Source: Salinimicrobium sediminis
GTDB lineage: Bacteria > Bacteroidota > Bacteroidia > Flavobacteriales > Flavobacteriaceae
Direction: 5' to 3'
Assembly (NCBI RefSeq): GCF_900215295.1
Contig: NZ_OCMF01000002.1
Span: forward strand, 620,001 to 684,000
Length of the DNA: 64,000 nt
The notes beneath the pieces were generated by a model, which saw only the letters and a list, made by a program, of their open reading frames with translations, had not been told where the DNA came from and ran no database searches. A program made the translations under genes and the position numbers. Positions 26,077 to 37,970 of this stretch are shown here, one piece after another (the stretch's first letter is position 1; every line of letters begins with the position of its first letter).

Positions 26077-28122
26077 ATGGGACAGCATAAAAAATATTGT
26101 AAATTTCTTTTTCTCCTTCTTCTTTGCGGTTCCGCAATGGCTCAGATTAAGGAACCGGTAAAGATTGGGGTCTACAACAATTCTCCAAAGGTTTTTTTAA
26201 ATGAAGATGGTGAAGCAGATGGGATCTTTATTGATCTTCTGGAACATGTCGCCGAAAAAGAGGAGCTTGAGATCACTTTTGTTTCCGGGGAATGGCAGGA
26301 ACTAAAGGATCTGTTATCAAAAGGGAAAATAGATATTCTTCCCGACTTTGCTGTTTCCGAAGAAAACGATAGTCTTTTCACCATAAACTCAATACCTGTT
26401 CTAAGTTCATGGCTCGAGGTGTATGCAGTGAAAGGAGCCCGATTGTATTCCATAAGAGATCTCAACAACAAAACCATCGGTGCGCTAAAAGGATCAATTC
26501 AGCAGCAATACCTGGAAGAGTATTTACAGGATGAACTGGCACTGGCTTTTGATCTCGAGATTTGTGACACATACCCCCAATGTATTGAGGCTCTAAGAGC
26601 CGGAAAAGCAGATCTTCTTGTCGCCTCAAGATTTTTCTATTTTTCAAATCATTTTCCTGAAGACATCTCCCCCACCGGAATCATTTTTAAACCCGCCGAT
26701 CTTTATTTTGGGTTTCAAAAGGAAGCAGATACTCAACTTATACAGTTGATCGATCGAAACCTGGCAGAAATGAAAAATGATCCCAACTCTGCCTATTACA
26801 GCATCCTTCACTCCTGGCTTGATCCTGCCTTTCGAAAACAACAACCAAAATATTTCCTGTGGATCCTTACAGCCCTCTTATCTATTTTACTGGTGGTGCT
26901 GGTGTTTACCTTCGTTTTGAAATATCAGGTGGATCTGCAAACAAAAGCACTTTGGAGAAAGAACAGACAGTTGACCCGAGCCAAGGAAAGAGCCGAAGAA
27001 AATGAAAGGCTCAAAACTATTTTTCTTCAAAACATGTCTCATGAAATAAGAACTCCCATGAATGGGATCATAGGTTTTTTAAGCCTCCTAAAAGAACCCA
27101 ATCTCGATCCTGAGTCCCGGGAAAAATATATCGACATTGTCAATAAAAGCGGAAAAAGATTACTTACCACCATTAATAACATTATTGAGATCTCTAAAAT
27201 AGATTCCCGTCAAATTGAAGTTAAAACCTCTATTGTAGACCTCAAGGAGGTGATGAATTTCTACTATAATTTTTTCCTCCCCCAGGCAAAAGAAAAAAAG
27301 ATTCGTATAGAGTTGAAAAATGATATTCCTCCCGAAAAAGCTTTTATAAAGACAGACAAATTTATTCTGGACAACATCCTTACCAATCTCATTAATAATG
27401 CGCTTAAATTCACAAATACAGGAGTAGTGGAGATTGGCACCTCTTTGGAAGGCGAAAAAGTAAAATTCTACGTCAAAGATTCGGGGATTGGAATTCCGGA
27501 AGGGCGTCAAAAGGCCATTTTTGAAAGGTTTGTGCAGGCGAACCTCAACATGACCCGGGCCCATGAAGGTTCAGGTTTAGGACTCTCAATCGTAAAAGCC
27601 TATGTAGAAATTTTAAAAGGAGAAATATGGCTGGAATCAAAAGAAGGGGAAGGTTCTACTTTTACTTTTACCATTCCTTACATTCCTGCAGAACCCACCA
27701 CAAAAACAGAAGAGCCGGTTAATCTTACAGAAGCTTTACAGGGCGAGCACCTAAAGATCCTTATTGCCGAAGATGACAACATAAGCTTCTTATTCATCCA
27801 ACAACTGCTCAACAAACCGGAAATCACCCTTTTAAGAGCAATAGATGGAAAACAGGTAATTGAGCTGGCCAGGACCAACCCCGATCTTTCACTCATCTTA
27901 ATGGATATAAAAATGCCGGTAATTAACGGGATCGATGCCACACGTAAAATAAGAGAATTTAACTCCACTGTTCCTATAATTGCCCAAAGTGCATATTCTT
28001 TCACAGGGGAACAGGAACAAGCTCTTAAGGCAGGTTGCAATGATTATATGACCAAGCCTATAAATAAAGGCAGATTACTGACAATTATTAGAAAATACAC
28101 CCGGATACCTGACAAAAGCTAA
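26077..28122 (+). CDS. Hybrid sensor histidine kinase with periplasmic solute-binding (SBP_bac_3) sensor
   Basis: 681 residues from the ATG at 26077, chosen because it opens directly into a signal peptide (KFLFLLLLCGSAMAQ); the frame stays open upstream to a TTG at 25993. Residues about 25-245 form a periplasmic binding-protein type 3 domain (VKIGVYNNSPKVF; GIFIDLLEHVAEKE; DLLVASRFFYF). A membrane segment (IFLWILTALLSILLVVLVF region) follows. Then HisKA (FLQNMSHEIRTPMNGIIGFL), HATPase (NNALKFTNTG; GSGLGLSIVKAY) and a C-terminal receiver domain (IAEDDN; LILMDIKMPVING; DYMTKPIN). No separate output regulator is adjacent. The ligand, probably an amino acid-like molecule, is unknown. Confidence 0.94.
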   Translation: MGQHKKYCKFLFLLLLCGSAMAQIKEPVKIGVYNNSPKVFLNEDGEADGIFIDLLEHVAEKEELEITFVSGEWQELKDLLSKGKIDILPDFAVSEENDSLFTINSIPVLSSWLEVYAVKGARLYSIRDLNNKTIGALKGSIQQQYLEEYLQDELALAFDLEICDTYPQCIEALRAGKADLLVASRFFYFSNHFPEDISPTGIIFKPADLYFGFQKEADTQLIQLIDRNLAEMKNDPNSAYYSILHSWLDPAFRKQQPKYFLWILTALLSILLVVLVFTFVLKYQVDLQTKALWRKNRQLTRAKERAEENERLKTIFLQNMSHEIRTPMNGIIGFLSLLKEPNLDPESREKYIDIVNKSGKRLLTTINNIIEISKIDSRQIEVKTSIVDLKEVMNFYYNFFLPQAKEKKIRIELKNDIPPEKAFIKTDKFILDNILTNLINNALKFTNTGVVEIGTSLEGEKVKFYVKDSGIGIPEGRQKAIFERFVQANLNMTRAHEGSGLGLSIVKAYVEILKGEIWLESKEGEGSTFTFTIPYIPAEPTTKTEEPVNLTEALQGEHLKILIAEDDNISFLFIQQLLNKPEITLLRAIDGKQVIELARTNPDLSLILMDIKMPVINGIDATRKIREFNSTVPIIAQSAYSFTGEQEQALKAGCNDYMTKPINKGRLLTIIRKYTRIPDKS

Positions 28123-28191
28123 ATTTCATAGCCCTTCAAGCTAATAGAATTATGGTATCCTTAAGATTTTTATGTTTGAGCAGGAGACAAA

Positions 28192-28207
28192 CATGATTTA
28201 AATCATG
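28192..28207. promoter_or_regulatory. Perfect 16-bp palindrome, possible operator
   Basis: CATGATTTAAATCATG reads the same on both strands. It lies 22 bases before a TAATTTTG box (28229-28236), which fits the position of a regulator site. A further CATGATC copy of the half-site lies at 28222-28228, directly abutting that box. Confidence 0.4.
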
Positions 28208-28228
28208 ATGCAACTCTATACCATGATC

Positions 28229-28236
28229 TAATTTTG
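28229..28236 (+). promoter_or_regulatory. -7 box TAATTTTG before small unknown ORF
   Basis: TAATTTTG matches TAnnTTTG exactly. The expected start of transcription is near 28243, giving a leader of about 70 bases before the ATG at 28316. No clear -33 TTG was found. Confidence 0.45.
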
Positions 28237-28315
28237 CAGACTGATAATCAGTAGAACAATAATTTGGACGGCAACAGGAACAAATATTTTCCTTCCCGCG
28301 GGTACAGCAGCAAAT

Positions 28316-31214
<2,899 letters not shown>

Positions 31215-31218
<4 letters not shown>

Positions 31219-32060
31219 GATTTAATGCCCCTTAACATACGGTCTACCCCGAAAATATCCTTTTTAAGGCGGGTTTGGAAATTTTTTTCAGTTAAAAGTG
31301 TCTCAGTCTCTTTTCCCAGGTACTGGTTGATCTCAAAATATAATTTTCCTCCGGGAGTTAAATGCTTTGCAGCCAATTTAGTGATCTTGCGGTAGAAAAT
31401 GAGAGGATCATTATCCTTTACATATAGAGCGGTTTCCGGCTCATGTTCAAGGACATTCCGCTGCATCTCAGTTTTTTCGAGTTCCCGTACATAAGGCGGA
31501 TTTGAAATGATAAGGTCATACTGCTGAGAAAGTGCATCTGTGTTCAATATATCCTTTTGAAGAAATTCTACCGACACCTGGTTAAGTTCCCCATTTCCCC
31601 TTGCGACTTTTAGCGCCTCCCCGGAAATGTCTATAGCTGAAACCTTCGCCTGCGGCATATTTTTAGCCAGGGAAATCGCAATACACCCACTTCCGGTGCC
31701 AATATCCAGAATTTTGAGTGCTGCAGAAGGTTCTAAATCCGCCAGTATCCATTGAACAAGCTCCTCGGTCTCGGGCCTCGGAATGAGAACATTCTTGTCA
31801 ACTTTAAATTTTAATCCGAAAAATTCTGTTGAGCCGGTGATGTACTGAATAGGTTCATGACCCTGAAGTCGATAAAGAGCCTGCTCCAGCCTTTGCATTT
31901 GTTCCTGAGAAAGCTCCCGCTGCGGATCGAGTGCAAGATCTAATCTTGTAAGTCCGCAGAATTCCTGAAGCAGAATAAAAAAAAACGAGCCAGCTTCCTC
32001 TTTAGGATAATCTTCCTGTAAGGTGTCAAAAAAGTAATCTTTAAAGGCTGTTATTTTCAT
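31215..32060 (-). CDS. prmC: Peptide chain release factor glutamine methyltransferase PrmC
   Basis: 281 residues. PrmC methylates the Gln of the GGQ loop of release factors RF1 and RF2. The N-terminal helical domain is followed by YITGSTEFFGLKFKVD and VLIPRPETEELVQW. The SAM site is ILDIGTGSGCIAISLA, and the substrate-binding motif is ISNPPYVRE. The length is normal. It is the first gene of the prmC/VOC/ligA operon; the 171-base spacer upstream has no recognisable promoter and shows degenerate repeats. Confidence 0.96.
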
Positions 32061-32231
32061 TCTTCTTTAACGAGTATAATTTTCCCACAAAGCTCACTAA
32101 GATAACTTTCAGCTCACAAAGAAATCAGGTTCACTTCTACATCACTTTCCCGCAGATCAAGCAGACTTCCGCAGATTCAAAATTCTCTTCAAATCGATTT
32201 GGAATTTGGGGTTTGTGATTTGGAAATTGAT
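32061..32231. repeat. Spacer with degenerate word-like repeats
   Basis: No gene is seen. CCCGCAGATCAAGCAGACTT and CCGCAGATT near 32150-32175 resemble the GCAGATCTGCACAGATT segment at about 17590. AATTTGG/GATTTGG near-repeats follow at 32197-32226. These look like remnants of the same spacer material found at three other places here. Confidence 0.45.
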
Positions 32232-32717
32232 CTATAGATCTCTTATCATCCACACCGAACAGTTATAATGACCGGTATCTCCCAAGGGACCTTCAAGTTT
32301 TGTGAATCCGCTGCGGGTATACAATTTTTGAGCATGCTCCATATAAGGCATAGTTTCCAGGTAGCACTTTTTAAAACCTTCCTGTTTAGCGAAATTGAGG
32401 CACTTGTGCATCATTTCGGCACCGGCACCCTTCCCTCTTATTTCAGGTAAAAAGTACATTTTTTGAAGCTCACAAATTTTACCGTCGCCATTGGCTAAGG
32501 GAGCGATCCCGGCTCCGCCTATGATTTTACCATCTTCTTCCACCACAAAATATGCCTGCCCCGGCTTGTCATATTCACTATACATATCGTTGAGAGAAGC
32601 ATCTTCATAGGCAGTCCCTACTTTGGGAACTCCCATTTCTACAAGAACGCTCTGCACTACCTGTTTAACCTGCAGGTTATCCTTTGGTTCAATTTGTCTT
32701 ATCCTGTAATTCTTCAT
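32232..32717 (-). CDS. GNAT family N-acetyltransferase
   Basis: 161 residues, one complete GNAT domain. The acetyl-CoA pyrophosphate-binding motif is LPEIRGKGAGAEMMHKCL, preceded by the beta strand CELQKMYF and followed by GFKKCYLETMPYM and AQKLYTRSGFTKLEGPLG. The substrate cannot be told; protein or small-molecule amine acetylation are both possible. It stands alone on the minus strand with spacers on both sides. Confidence 0.9.
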   Translation of the reverse strand: MKNYRIRQIEPKDNLQVKQVVQSVLVEMGVPKVGTAYEDASLNDMYSEYDKPGQAYFVVEEDGKIIGGAGIAPLANGDGKICELQKMYFLPEIRGKGAGAEMMHKCLNFAKQEGFKKCYLETMPYMEHAQKLYTRSGFTKLEGPLGDTGHYNCSVWMIRDL

Positions 32718-32919
32718 TGGAATTAATAATTAACAGGCGTAAAAGTAATATTTAAGGAAGTCTCTGCCAATTGAGGAAGGATACCTGAGGAAAGAAATTT
32801 CTTTAACTGATTTTTATCATCTTTTTTTCAAGAACTAACCTTTATATTTAATCGACAAATGCTCTATTAATTTTGATTTCAGTCTGAATATCTGGCATTT
32901 AGGTAAAAATATTCTGGTT

Positions 32920-33006
32920 ATGGACTACGGACCTTTTATTCTGGGTGGAGTTATAACAGTAATACTCTTTGCCATCTACTGGATTTGGAGTAACTATTTT
33001 GAATGA
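32920..33006 (+). CDS. Putative 28-residue single-span membrane peptide
   Basis: An ATG opens a 28-codon frame encoding a short polar start (MDYGPF), one strongly hydrophobic helix (ILGGVITVILFAIYWIW) and a polar end (SNYFE). This layout is typical of small inner-membrane peptides. It is the only coding candidate in the 311-base gap between the GNAT and the winged-helix/membrane genes. No Shine-Dalgarno or clear promoter is seen. Reality is uncertain because it is so short. Confidence 0.4.
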   Translation: MDYGPFILGGVITVILFAIYWIWSNYFE

Positions 33007-33028
33007 TGGTAAAAGGTTTTTTAAAAAC

Positions 33029-33403
33029 TTAAAGATCTATCAGCATCCAGGTAAGCAGACAAATGATTAGAATTAAACTAAGCAATACTCCCAAAATCAA
33101 AGGATATTCCACCAGTCTTTTTTCTCTCCTCACCAGATTGTTTTCGGAATAAATTAATTGGCGGTCTTTCACAAAATTCTTCACTCCACCCTTGCTTACG
33201 GCATTTTTTCCAAGTCTTGTAATGTAACAATGATCTCCTTTGAGGGTCAACAAACCAAGACTTTCCAACAAATCAACGGTTTCTGGGGGCACATCCGGAA
33301 AACCGCAGGTTACATCCATATTAAAAAATAACTTTAGCAAGAGGAGATCGCAGGAGGCGAATAAATTTTCTGTTTTCTGATCGTATTGATCATTGTATTC
33401 CAT
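33029..33403 (-). CDS. Small protein with possible winged-helix part and C-terminal membrane anchor
   Basis: 124 residues, not assignable to a named family. Residues about 20-72 look like a winged helix: VDLLESLGLLTLKGDHCYITRLGKNAVSKGG has the recognition-helix, wing and GxxxxxxGG pattern of short MarR/PadR-like domains (written here in pieces: LLESLGLL, then HCYITRLGKNAV). A single membrane helix (YPLILGVLLSLILIICLLTW) closes the chain. If both readings hold, this would be a tail-anchored DNA-binding protein. No neighbour shares its operon. Confidence 0.65.
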   Translation of the reverse strand: MEYNDQYDQKTENLFASCDLLLLKLFFNMDVTCGFPDVPPETVDLLESLGLLTLKGDHCYITRLGKNAVSKGGVKNFVKDRQLIYSENNLVRREKRLVEYPLILGVLLSLILIICLLTWMLIDL

Positions 33404-33549
33404 AATAGCGTTTATACCAGAAGCAGAATTTCATTTCATCCTACTGTACAGAAGGACAGGCAAGAAAACTATTTCCTTAAAAACAAAAATCAAATAAAAT
33501 GCTAAAGAACTTTAACGGTTTTGGAAAACCTTTGCCACTATTGAACCTT

Positions 33550-34602
33550 TTAAATGGTTTCCCCTTCCTGTAAAAACATAGAAGATTCATGTTTCTGAAT
33601 TTCCCTGGGAAGGACACCATATTTATTTTTAAAGATCTTAGAGAAATAACTTCTACTATTAAGGCCAATTTCTTCTACAATTTCACTTATTGTTTTTTCT
33701 CCCTCCGAGAGCAGAGAAAGTGCCCTTGAAAGTCGGCCATCTCTAATGAATTCATTTAGGGTTTGGCCATAAATGGTCTGGAATGCCCTTTGAAGTTTGT
33801 TCAGATTCATACCCGCCATTCGGGCCAATTGAGGATTAGTCTCCAGGTTCTTAAGATTTTGATTGATGTGTTCAGAAACCCTGTCAACGGCTTTATAGTC
33901 TCTCCTACTAAGGTTTTGATAAACGTCACCATCTTTTTCTTTACGGTAACGGGAAAGCATATAAGATAAAATTTCAAGGGATTTTGCCCGCAAAAAATTG
34001 ATCCTTGGAAAGCCGGTTTCTTCACAATTGAACACCTCTCTTATAATATCTGAAACCTTGAGACTAAATTTTCCGGAATGATATTTACCCTGTAGCGCAT
34101 TTACATCTCCAAAAAGTGTATAAAACAAAGGTTCTACCTCGCTTAGCTTAAAAGGAAGAGATTTCTTGAATTTTATTCTATCAATTTCAATATAACACAG
34201 CTCCACCTCTGTATTTGCCGGAAAGGTCATCACATGTGATTCACCCGACTTGGGAGCAATAAAATAATGTTCATGGTTTCCAATTTCAATTTCCTCCCCC
34301 AGCCCTGTATGGGAATTAATCACTTTCCCATTAAGGCAGTGGACAAGCCTTACTGGGTTTATTACCACATTACGCAATTCCATTTCAACCTCCTCTTTAA
34401 AGGTGCACTGGAACGTATACAGACCCAACCCATTATAAAAGTTTATGGCTGTGATCTTTCCTTTACCCAGGGAATTGGGAATAAACAAAGTGTATTCAGA
34501 CAATTTGCATCTATAGCCAATCTTAAATTGAGCGGCCAGTTTAGGAATGAAATCATTCACATCCTGCAAATCTATATTAAAGCGGTGCATAACCTTATCC
34601 AT
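33550..34602 (-). CDS. AraC-family transcriptional regulator
   Basis: 350 residues. The C-terminal 100 residues form the paired helix-turn-helix of the AraC family: LARMAGMNLNKLQRAFQTIY for the first and ISEIVEEIGLNSRSYFSKIF, followed by KNKYGVLPREI, for the second. The N-terminal 230 residues contain a beta-rich region and resemble the sensor part of flavobacterial AraC proteins that I cannot link to a ligand. It is divergent from ribD across 237 bases. Its targets are unknown. Confidence 0.9.
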   Translation of the reverse strand: MDKVMHRFNIDLQDVNDFIPKLAAQFKIGYRCKLSEYTLFIPNSLGKGKITAINFYNGLGLYTFQCTFKEEVEMELRNVVINPVRLVHCLNGKVINSHTGLGEEIEIGNHEHYFIAPKSGESHVMTFPANTEVELCYIEIDRIKFKKSLPFKLSEVEPLFYTLFGDVNALQGKYHSGKFSLKVSDIIREVFNCEETGFPRINFLRAKSLEILSYMLSRYRKEKDGDVYQNLSRRDYKAVDRVSEHINQNLKNLETNPQLARMAGMNLNKLQRAFQTIYGQTLNEFIRDGRLSRALSLLSEGEKTISEIVEEIGLNSRSYFSKIFKNKYGVLPREIQKHESSMFLQEGETI

Positions 34603-34806
34603 TAAATAAAGGGGTCAAAAAAACATAAAATTATGCGTATGGGGAATATTCTTTTCTGCTTCTTGAACCAAAAAATAAAAATAATTATTAATAGGTTTAA
34701 ATAGTGTTAAGGATTTGTTGAATAACGCTATTGAAGGAAACGAATCTGTCTATTTCTTTCCATTCCTATGAGGAAAATGACCTCCATCCCAATAAAAATC
34801 CTGGTA

Positions 34807-34835
34807 TTGTTACTTCTAATTAAATAGTATTTTTG
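34807..34835 (+). promoter_or_regulatory. Flavobacterial promoter for ribD operon
   Basis: TTG at 34807-34809 and TATTTTTG at 34828-34835 are 18 bases apart, a full match to the Bacteroidota -33/-7 pattern. Transcription should begin at about 34840-34843, on or next to the proposed GTG start of ribD, which suggests a leaderless message. Confidence 0.6.
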
Positions 34836-34839
34836 CGAG

Positions 34840-35889
34840 GTGACTGTACATGATAACTATATAAAACGTTGCATACAGCTTGCTGAAAACGGCCTGGGAA
34901 GAACTTACCCCAACCCGGTAGTGGGCAGCGTCATCGTCTATAATGACAGGATCATTGGTGAAGGCTGGCATCATAAAGCGGGAGAAGCCCATGCAGAGGT
35001 AAACGCAGTGGCTTCGGTAAAAGAAAAGAGCCTGCTCTCAAAATCCACTATATACGTTAGCCTGGAACCCTGCAGTCACTATGGCAAAACTCCTCCCTGC
35101 AGCAATCTTATTATCGACAGCGGGATCAAAAAGGTGGTTATAGGTACGGTGGATCCTTTTTCGGAAGTAGCGGGAAAGGGAATTAAAAAACTACTGGATG
35201 CAGGCTGCGAGGTAAGAGTTGGAGTGATGGAAAAAGAGTGCAGGGAATTGAACCGGCGCTTTTTTACTTTTCATACCAAACAGCGGCCTTATATCATTTT
35301 AAAATGGGCTCAAACCGCCGATGCCTTTTTAGCTCCCCTGCCACAAAAAGATGCTGAACGTAAGCCGGTTTGGATAACTAATAAATATTCTCAGCAACTG
35401 GTCCATAAATGGAGAGCCGAAGAACAGTCCATCATGGTGGGAACAAATACCGCTGTTGCCGATAACCCCAGGCTGAACACGCGTCTCTGGAAAGGTAAAG
35501 ATCCGGTGAGAATAGTGTTAGACCGAAAGCAAAGAATTCCCGCCGATTCTCACCTTTTTGACAATTCAGTAAAAACAATTTTTCTTACCGAAAATCCTTC
35601 CCCAGAAAGAGCTGCCGAAAATGTCATTTTTGAGCAGGCAGATTTTTCCAGGAACCTACCTCAACAGGTGTGTGAAGTACTCTACCGCCATGAGATCCAG
35701 TCGGTGATCATAGAGGGAGGCCGGCAAACACTGCAGACATTTCTCGACGCCGGAATTTGGGATGAAGCCAGAGTATTCGAAGGAAGCATCAGGTTCACTG
35801 AGGGCATTAAAGCTCCCGAAATTACAGGGGAATTGAGTTATGATTCAGAAATTACAGGCGACCGATTAAAGATCTACAGGAATGATTAA
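34840..35889 (+). CDS. ribD: Riboflavin biosynthesis bifunctional deaminase/reductase RibD
   Basis: 349 residues. The deaminase half has the zinc site AHAEVNAV and PCSHYGKTPPCSN. The reductase half (about 150-349) has ILKWAQTADAFLA, MVGTNTAVADNPRLNTR, VRIVLDRKQRIP and VIIEGGRQTLQTF. It carries out steps two and three of riboflavin synthesis from GTP. The start is GTG at 34840, placed four to six residues before the conserved YIKRCIQLAENGLG as in relatives. It is first of four overlapping or adjacent genes. Confidence 0.95.
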   Translation: MTVHDNYIKRCIQLAENGLGRTYPNPVVGSVIVYNDRIIGEGWHHKAGEAHAEVNAVASVKEKSLLSKSTIYVSLEPCSHYGKTPPCSNLIIDSGIKKVVIGTVDPFSEVAGKGIKKLLDAGCEVRVGVMEKECRELNRRFFTFHTKQRPYIILKWAQTADAFLAPLPQKDAERKPVWITNKYSQQLVHKWRAEEQSIMVGTNTAVADNPRLNTRLWKGKDPVRIVLDRKQRIPADSHLFDNSVKTIFLTENPSPERAAENVIFEQADFSRNLPQQVCEVLYRHEIQSVIIEGGRQTLQTFLDAGIWDEARVFEGSIRFTEGIKAPEITGELSYDSEITGDRLKIYRND

Positions 35890-36490
35890 AACCATCATAT
35901 TTGATTTTGGAGACGTTTTTCTAAACCTCGATAAACCCGCGACTGCAAGAGAATTAAAGAAGCATGAAATTTCAAATTTTTCAGAGGCAATGCTTCAGAA
36001 GAACAGGGAGTATGAAAAAGGCCTGATGACTTCGGAAGAATTCGTTGAAGAATATTGCAGCTCATTTCCGCAGCTAAATTCAGAAGTATTTACCGGCTCC
36101 TGGAATGCCATTCTGCTTGATTTTCCGAAGCACCGATTGGAATTTCTGAAGAGGTTGAAAAGAGAAGGAAAATACACCCTGATCTTGCTAAGCAATACCA
36201 ATGACATTCATATCGACTGGGTGAAGGAAAATGTGGAATTCTTTGACGAATTCAAAAATTGTTTTGATGGCTTTCATTTGTCTCAGGAAATAAATTTACG
36301 CAAGCCCGATGCCGAGATCTATGAATATGTCCTGGCACAGCACGGCGTCACTCCGGAAGAGACTTTATTCATTGATGATACTTCCGAAAATACCAAAGCT
36401 GCAGCTGAACTCGGAATACAGGTATGGAATATCGACCCTGCAAAAGAGGATGTAACAGATCTTTTCACCATTAAAAAGGACCTCTTTTGA
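35882..36490 (+). CDS. HAD-superfamily hydrolase
   Basis: 202 residues. Motif I is FDFGDVFLNLD with the nucleophile Asp and the DxGxV variant seen in YihX-type phosphatases. Motif II is ILLSNTNDIH, motif III the Lys in LRKPDAEIYEYV, and motif IV FIDDTSENTKAA. The helical cap lies between motifs I and II. It overlaps ribD by 8 bases, so it might be the phosphatase acting on the RibD product, a step whose enzyme is a promiscuous HAD in other bacteria; this is inference from position. Confidence 0.9.
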   Translation: MIKTIIFDFGDVFLNLDKPATARELKKHEISNFSEAMLQKNREYEKGLMTSEEFVEEYCSSFPQLNSEVFTGSWNAILLDFPKHRLEFLKRLKREGKYTLILLSNTNDIHIDWVKENVEFFDEFKNCFDGFHLSQEINLRKPDAEIYEYVLAQHGVTPEETLFIDDTSENTKAAAELGIQVWNIDPAKEDVTDLFTIKKDLF

Positions 36491-37362
36491 TCTACCTGCT
36501 GCTAAGTGTTCTCTCCTCGAGTGTGATCTTCGTGATCTTTAAATTATATAACAGATTTAAGATCAACACGCTGCAGGCCATTATTTTCAATTATTTTTTC
36601 GCCTTTGCATCGGGGATGCTTATCGACCAGAGGATACCCGGGCAAAGAGTTTTTTTTGAGCCCTGGTTTCCCGGAACGGTTATCCTGGGATTTATGTTCA
36701 TAGCGGTTTTTTATCTCGCGGCGCTCACCACCCAACGCAGCGGCTTATCTGTGGTATCTGTAGCTACAAAAATGTCGGTGGCCATTCCGGTTTTCTTTGG
36801 GATTATTCTTTACAATGAAAGCACGGGTATTATCAAGATATCGGGAATTCTTCTTGCCCTGGCGGCTGTTTATCTCACTTCTATTAAAAAGAAGGAAGGA
36901 ATTAAGATCCAAAAAAGGAATTTGATCTTTCCTTTACTGGTATTCTTTGGAAGTGGAATAATAGACACTACCATAAAATTCCTGGAGACCTCTTACGTTG
37001 TGGAAGCCGATGTCGCGCTCTTTTCTTCGACAATTTTTGCCATCGCAGGTTGTGTGGGAGTGAGTATTTTGATCATTCAGGCCTTTATGGGAAAACTGAA
37101 ACTGAGTTTCAAAAATGTGCTCGGAGGCATTGCTTTGGGAATTCCCAATTTTGGGTCTATTTATTTCCTGGTGCTTGCCTTGAGGACTAAAGGAATGGAA
37201 AGTTCCACTATATTCCCGTTAAATAATGTAGCCATTGTAATGATCTCCACTTTCCTGGGGATTCTTTTGTTCAGGGAGAAAATGCTGCCTAAGAACTGGA
37301 TCGGGATAGCTCTCGCTGTGGCCAGTATCATTCTAATCGCAACTTCGGAATCATGGATGTAA
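36487..37362 (+). CDS. EamA-type (DMT superfamily) membrane transporter
   Basis: 291 residues, about ten hydrophobic helices in two EamA-like halves. The first half includes GLSVVSVATKMSVAIPVFFG and the second AIVMISTFLGILLFREKML with IGIALAVASIILIA. The start is TTG at 36487, overlapping the HAD stop by four bases. Substrate is unknown; a role in moving riboflavin precursors or products is possible only because of the operon. Confidence 0.88.
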   Translation: MIYLLLSVLSSSVIFVIFKLYNRFKINTLQAIIFNYFFAFASGMLIDQRIPGQRVFFEPWFPGTVILGFMFIAVFYLAALTTQRSGLSVVSVATKMSVAIPVFFGIILYNESTGIIKISGILLALAAVYLTSIKKKEGIKIQKRNLIFPLLVFFGSGIIDTTIKFLETSYVVEADVALFSSTIFAIAGCVGVSILIIQAFMGKLKLSFKNVLGGIALGIPNFGSIYFLVLALRTKGMESSTIFPLNNVAIVMISTFLGILLFREKMLPKNWIGIALAVASIILIATSESWM

Positions 37363-37970
37363 AGGATACTTACAGAACGATCACAAAAGCTTCGGAAGAA
37401 GTGCTGTACAAAGAGAAGAACAGCAAATTCTTTGGTTATGCTTTTCCCGTAACTTCCGAAGAGGAAATAAAAGATCATCTCGAGGAACTAAAGAAGAAAC
37501 ACCACGCCGCAAGACACTGGTGTTACGCCTGGCAACTTGGAAAAGAAGATCCTCATTACAGGGCAAATGATGATGGAGAACCATCAAACTCAGCCGGAAT
37601 GCCAATCTATGGACAGATCCAGTCCTTTGATGTCACCAATGTCCTTATAGTGGTAGTAAGATATTTTGGAGGCGTGAAGCTCGGAGTGGGCGGATTGATA
37701 AGCGCTTATAAAACTGCGGCGCAAATGGCCCTGGAAGCATCAATGATCGTCACCCGCACGATCGATGTCAAATTCGAGATCAAATTCGACTACCCCGAAA
37801 TGAATAAGGTAATGCGGGTGATCAAAGAAAATAATCTGAATGTGGAAGACCAGATCCTGGAGCTGGATTGCAGGATCATCTTGTCTGTTAGGAAAAAGGA
37901 GGCCGAAAGGATCTACGAAAAATTTGATGCCACCTATAAAGTTTCTATCACAGAACTGGAGGATCAATAA
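37353..37970 (+). CDS. YigZ/IMPACT family protein
   Basis: 205 residues. The N-terminal domain has the family core HAARHWCYAWQLG, DDGEPSNSAGMPIYGQIQ and VVRYFGGVKLGVGGLISAYK. The C-terminal part (about 135-205) is the ferredoxin-like domain found in bacterial YigZ. The eukaryotic relative IMPACT controls the kinase GCN2; the bacterial role is unclear. It overlaps the EamA gene by 10 bases and the convergent thioesterase by 7. Confidence 0.92.
   Translation: MDVKDTYRTITKASEEVLYKEKNSKFFGYAFPVTSEEEIKDHLEELKKKHHAARHWCYAWQLGKEDPHYRANDDGEPSNSAGMPIYGQIQSFDVTNVLIVVVRYFGGVKLGVGGLISAYKTAAQMALEASMIVTRTIDVKFEIKFDYPEMNKVMRVIKENNLNVEDQILELDCRIILSVRKKEAERIYEKFDATYKVSITELEDQ

Noticed and set aside
34603-34839. 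FMN riboswitch before ribD
   Set aside because: None of the conserved FMN aptamer sequences were recognised and the promoter sits directly before the start codon.
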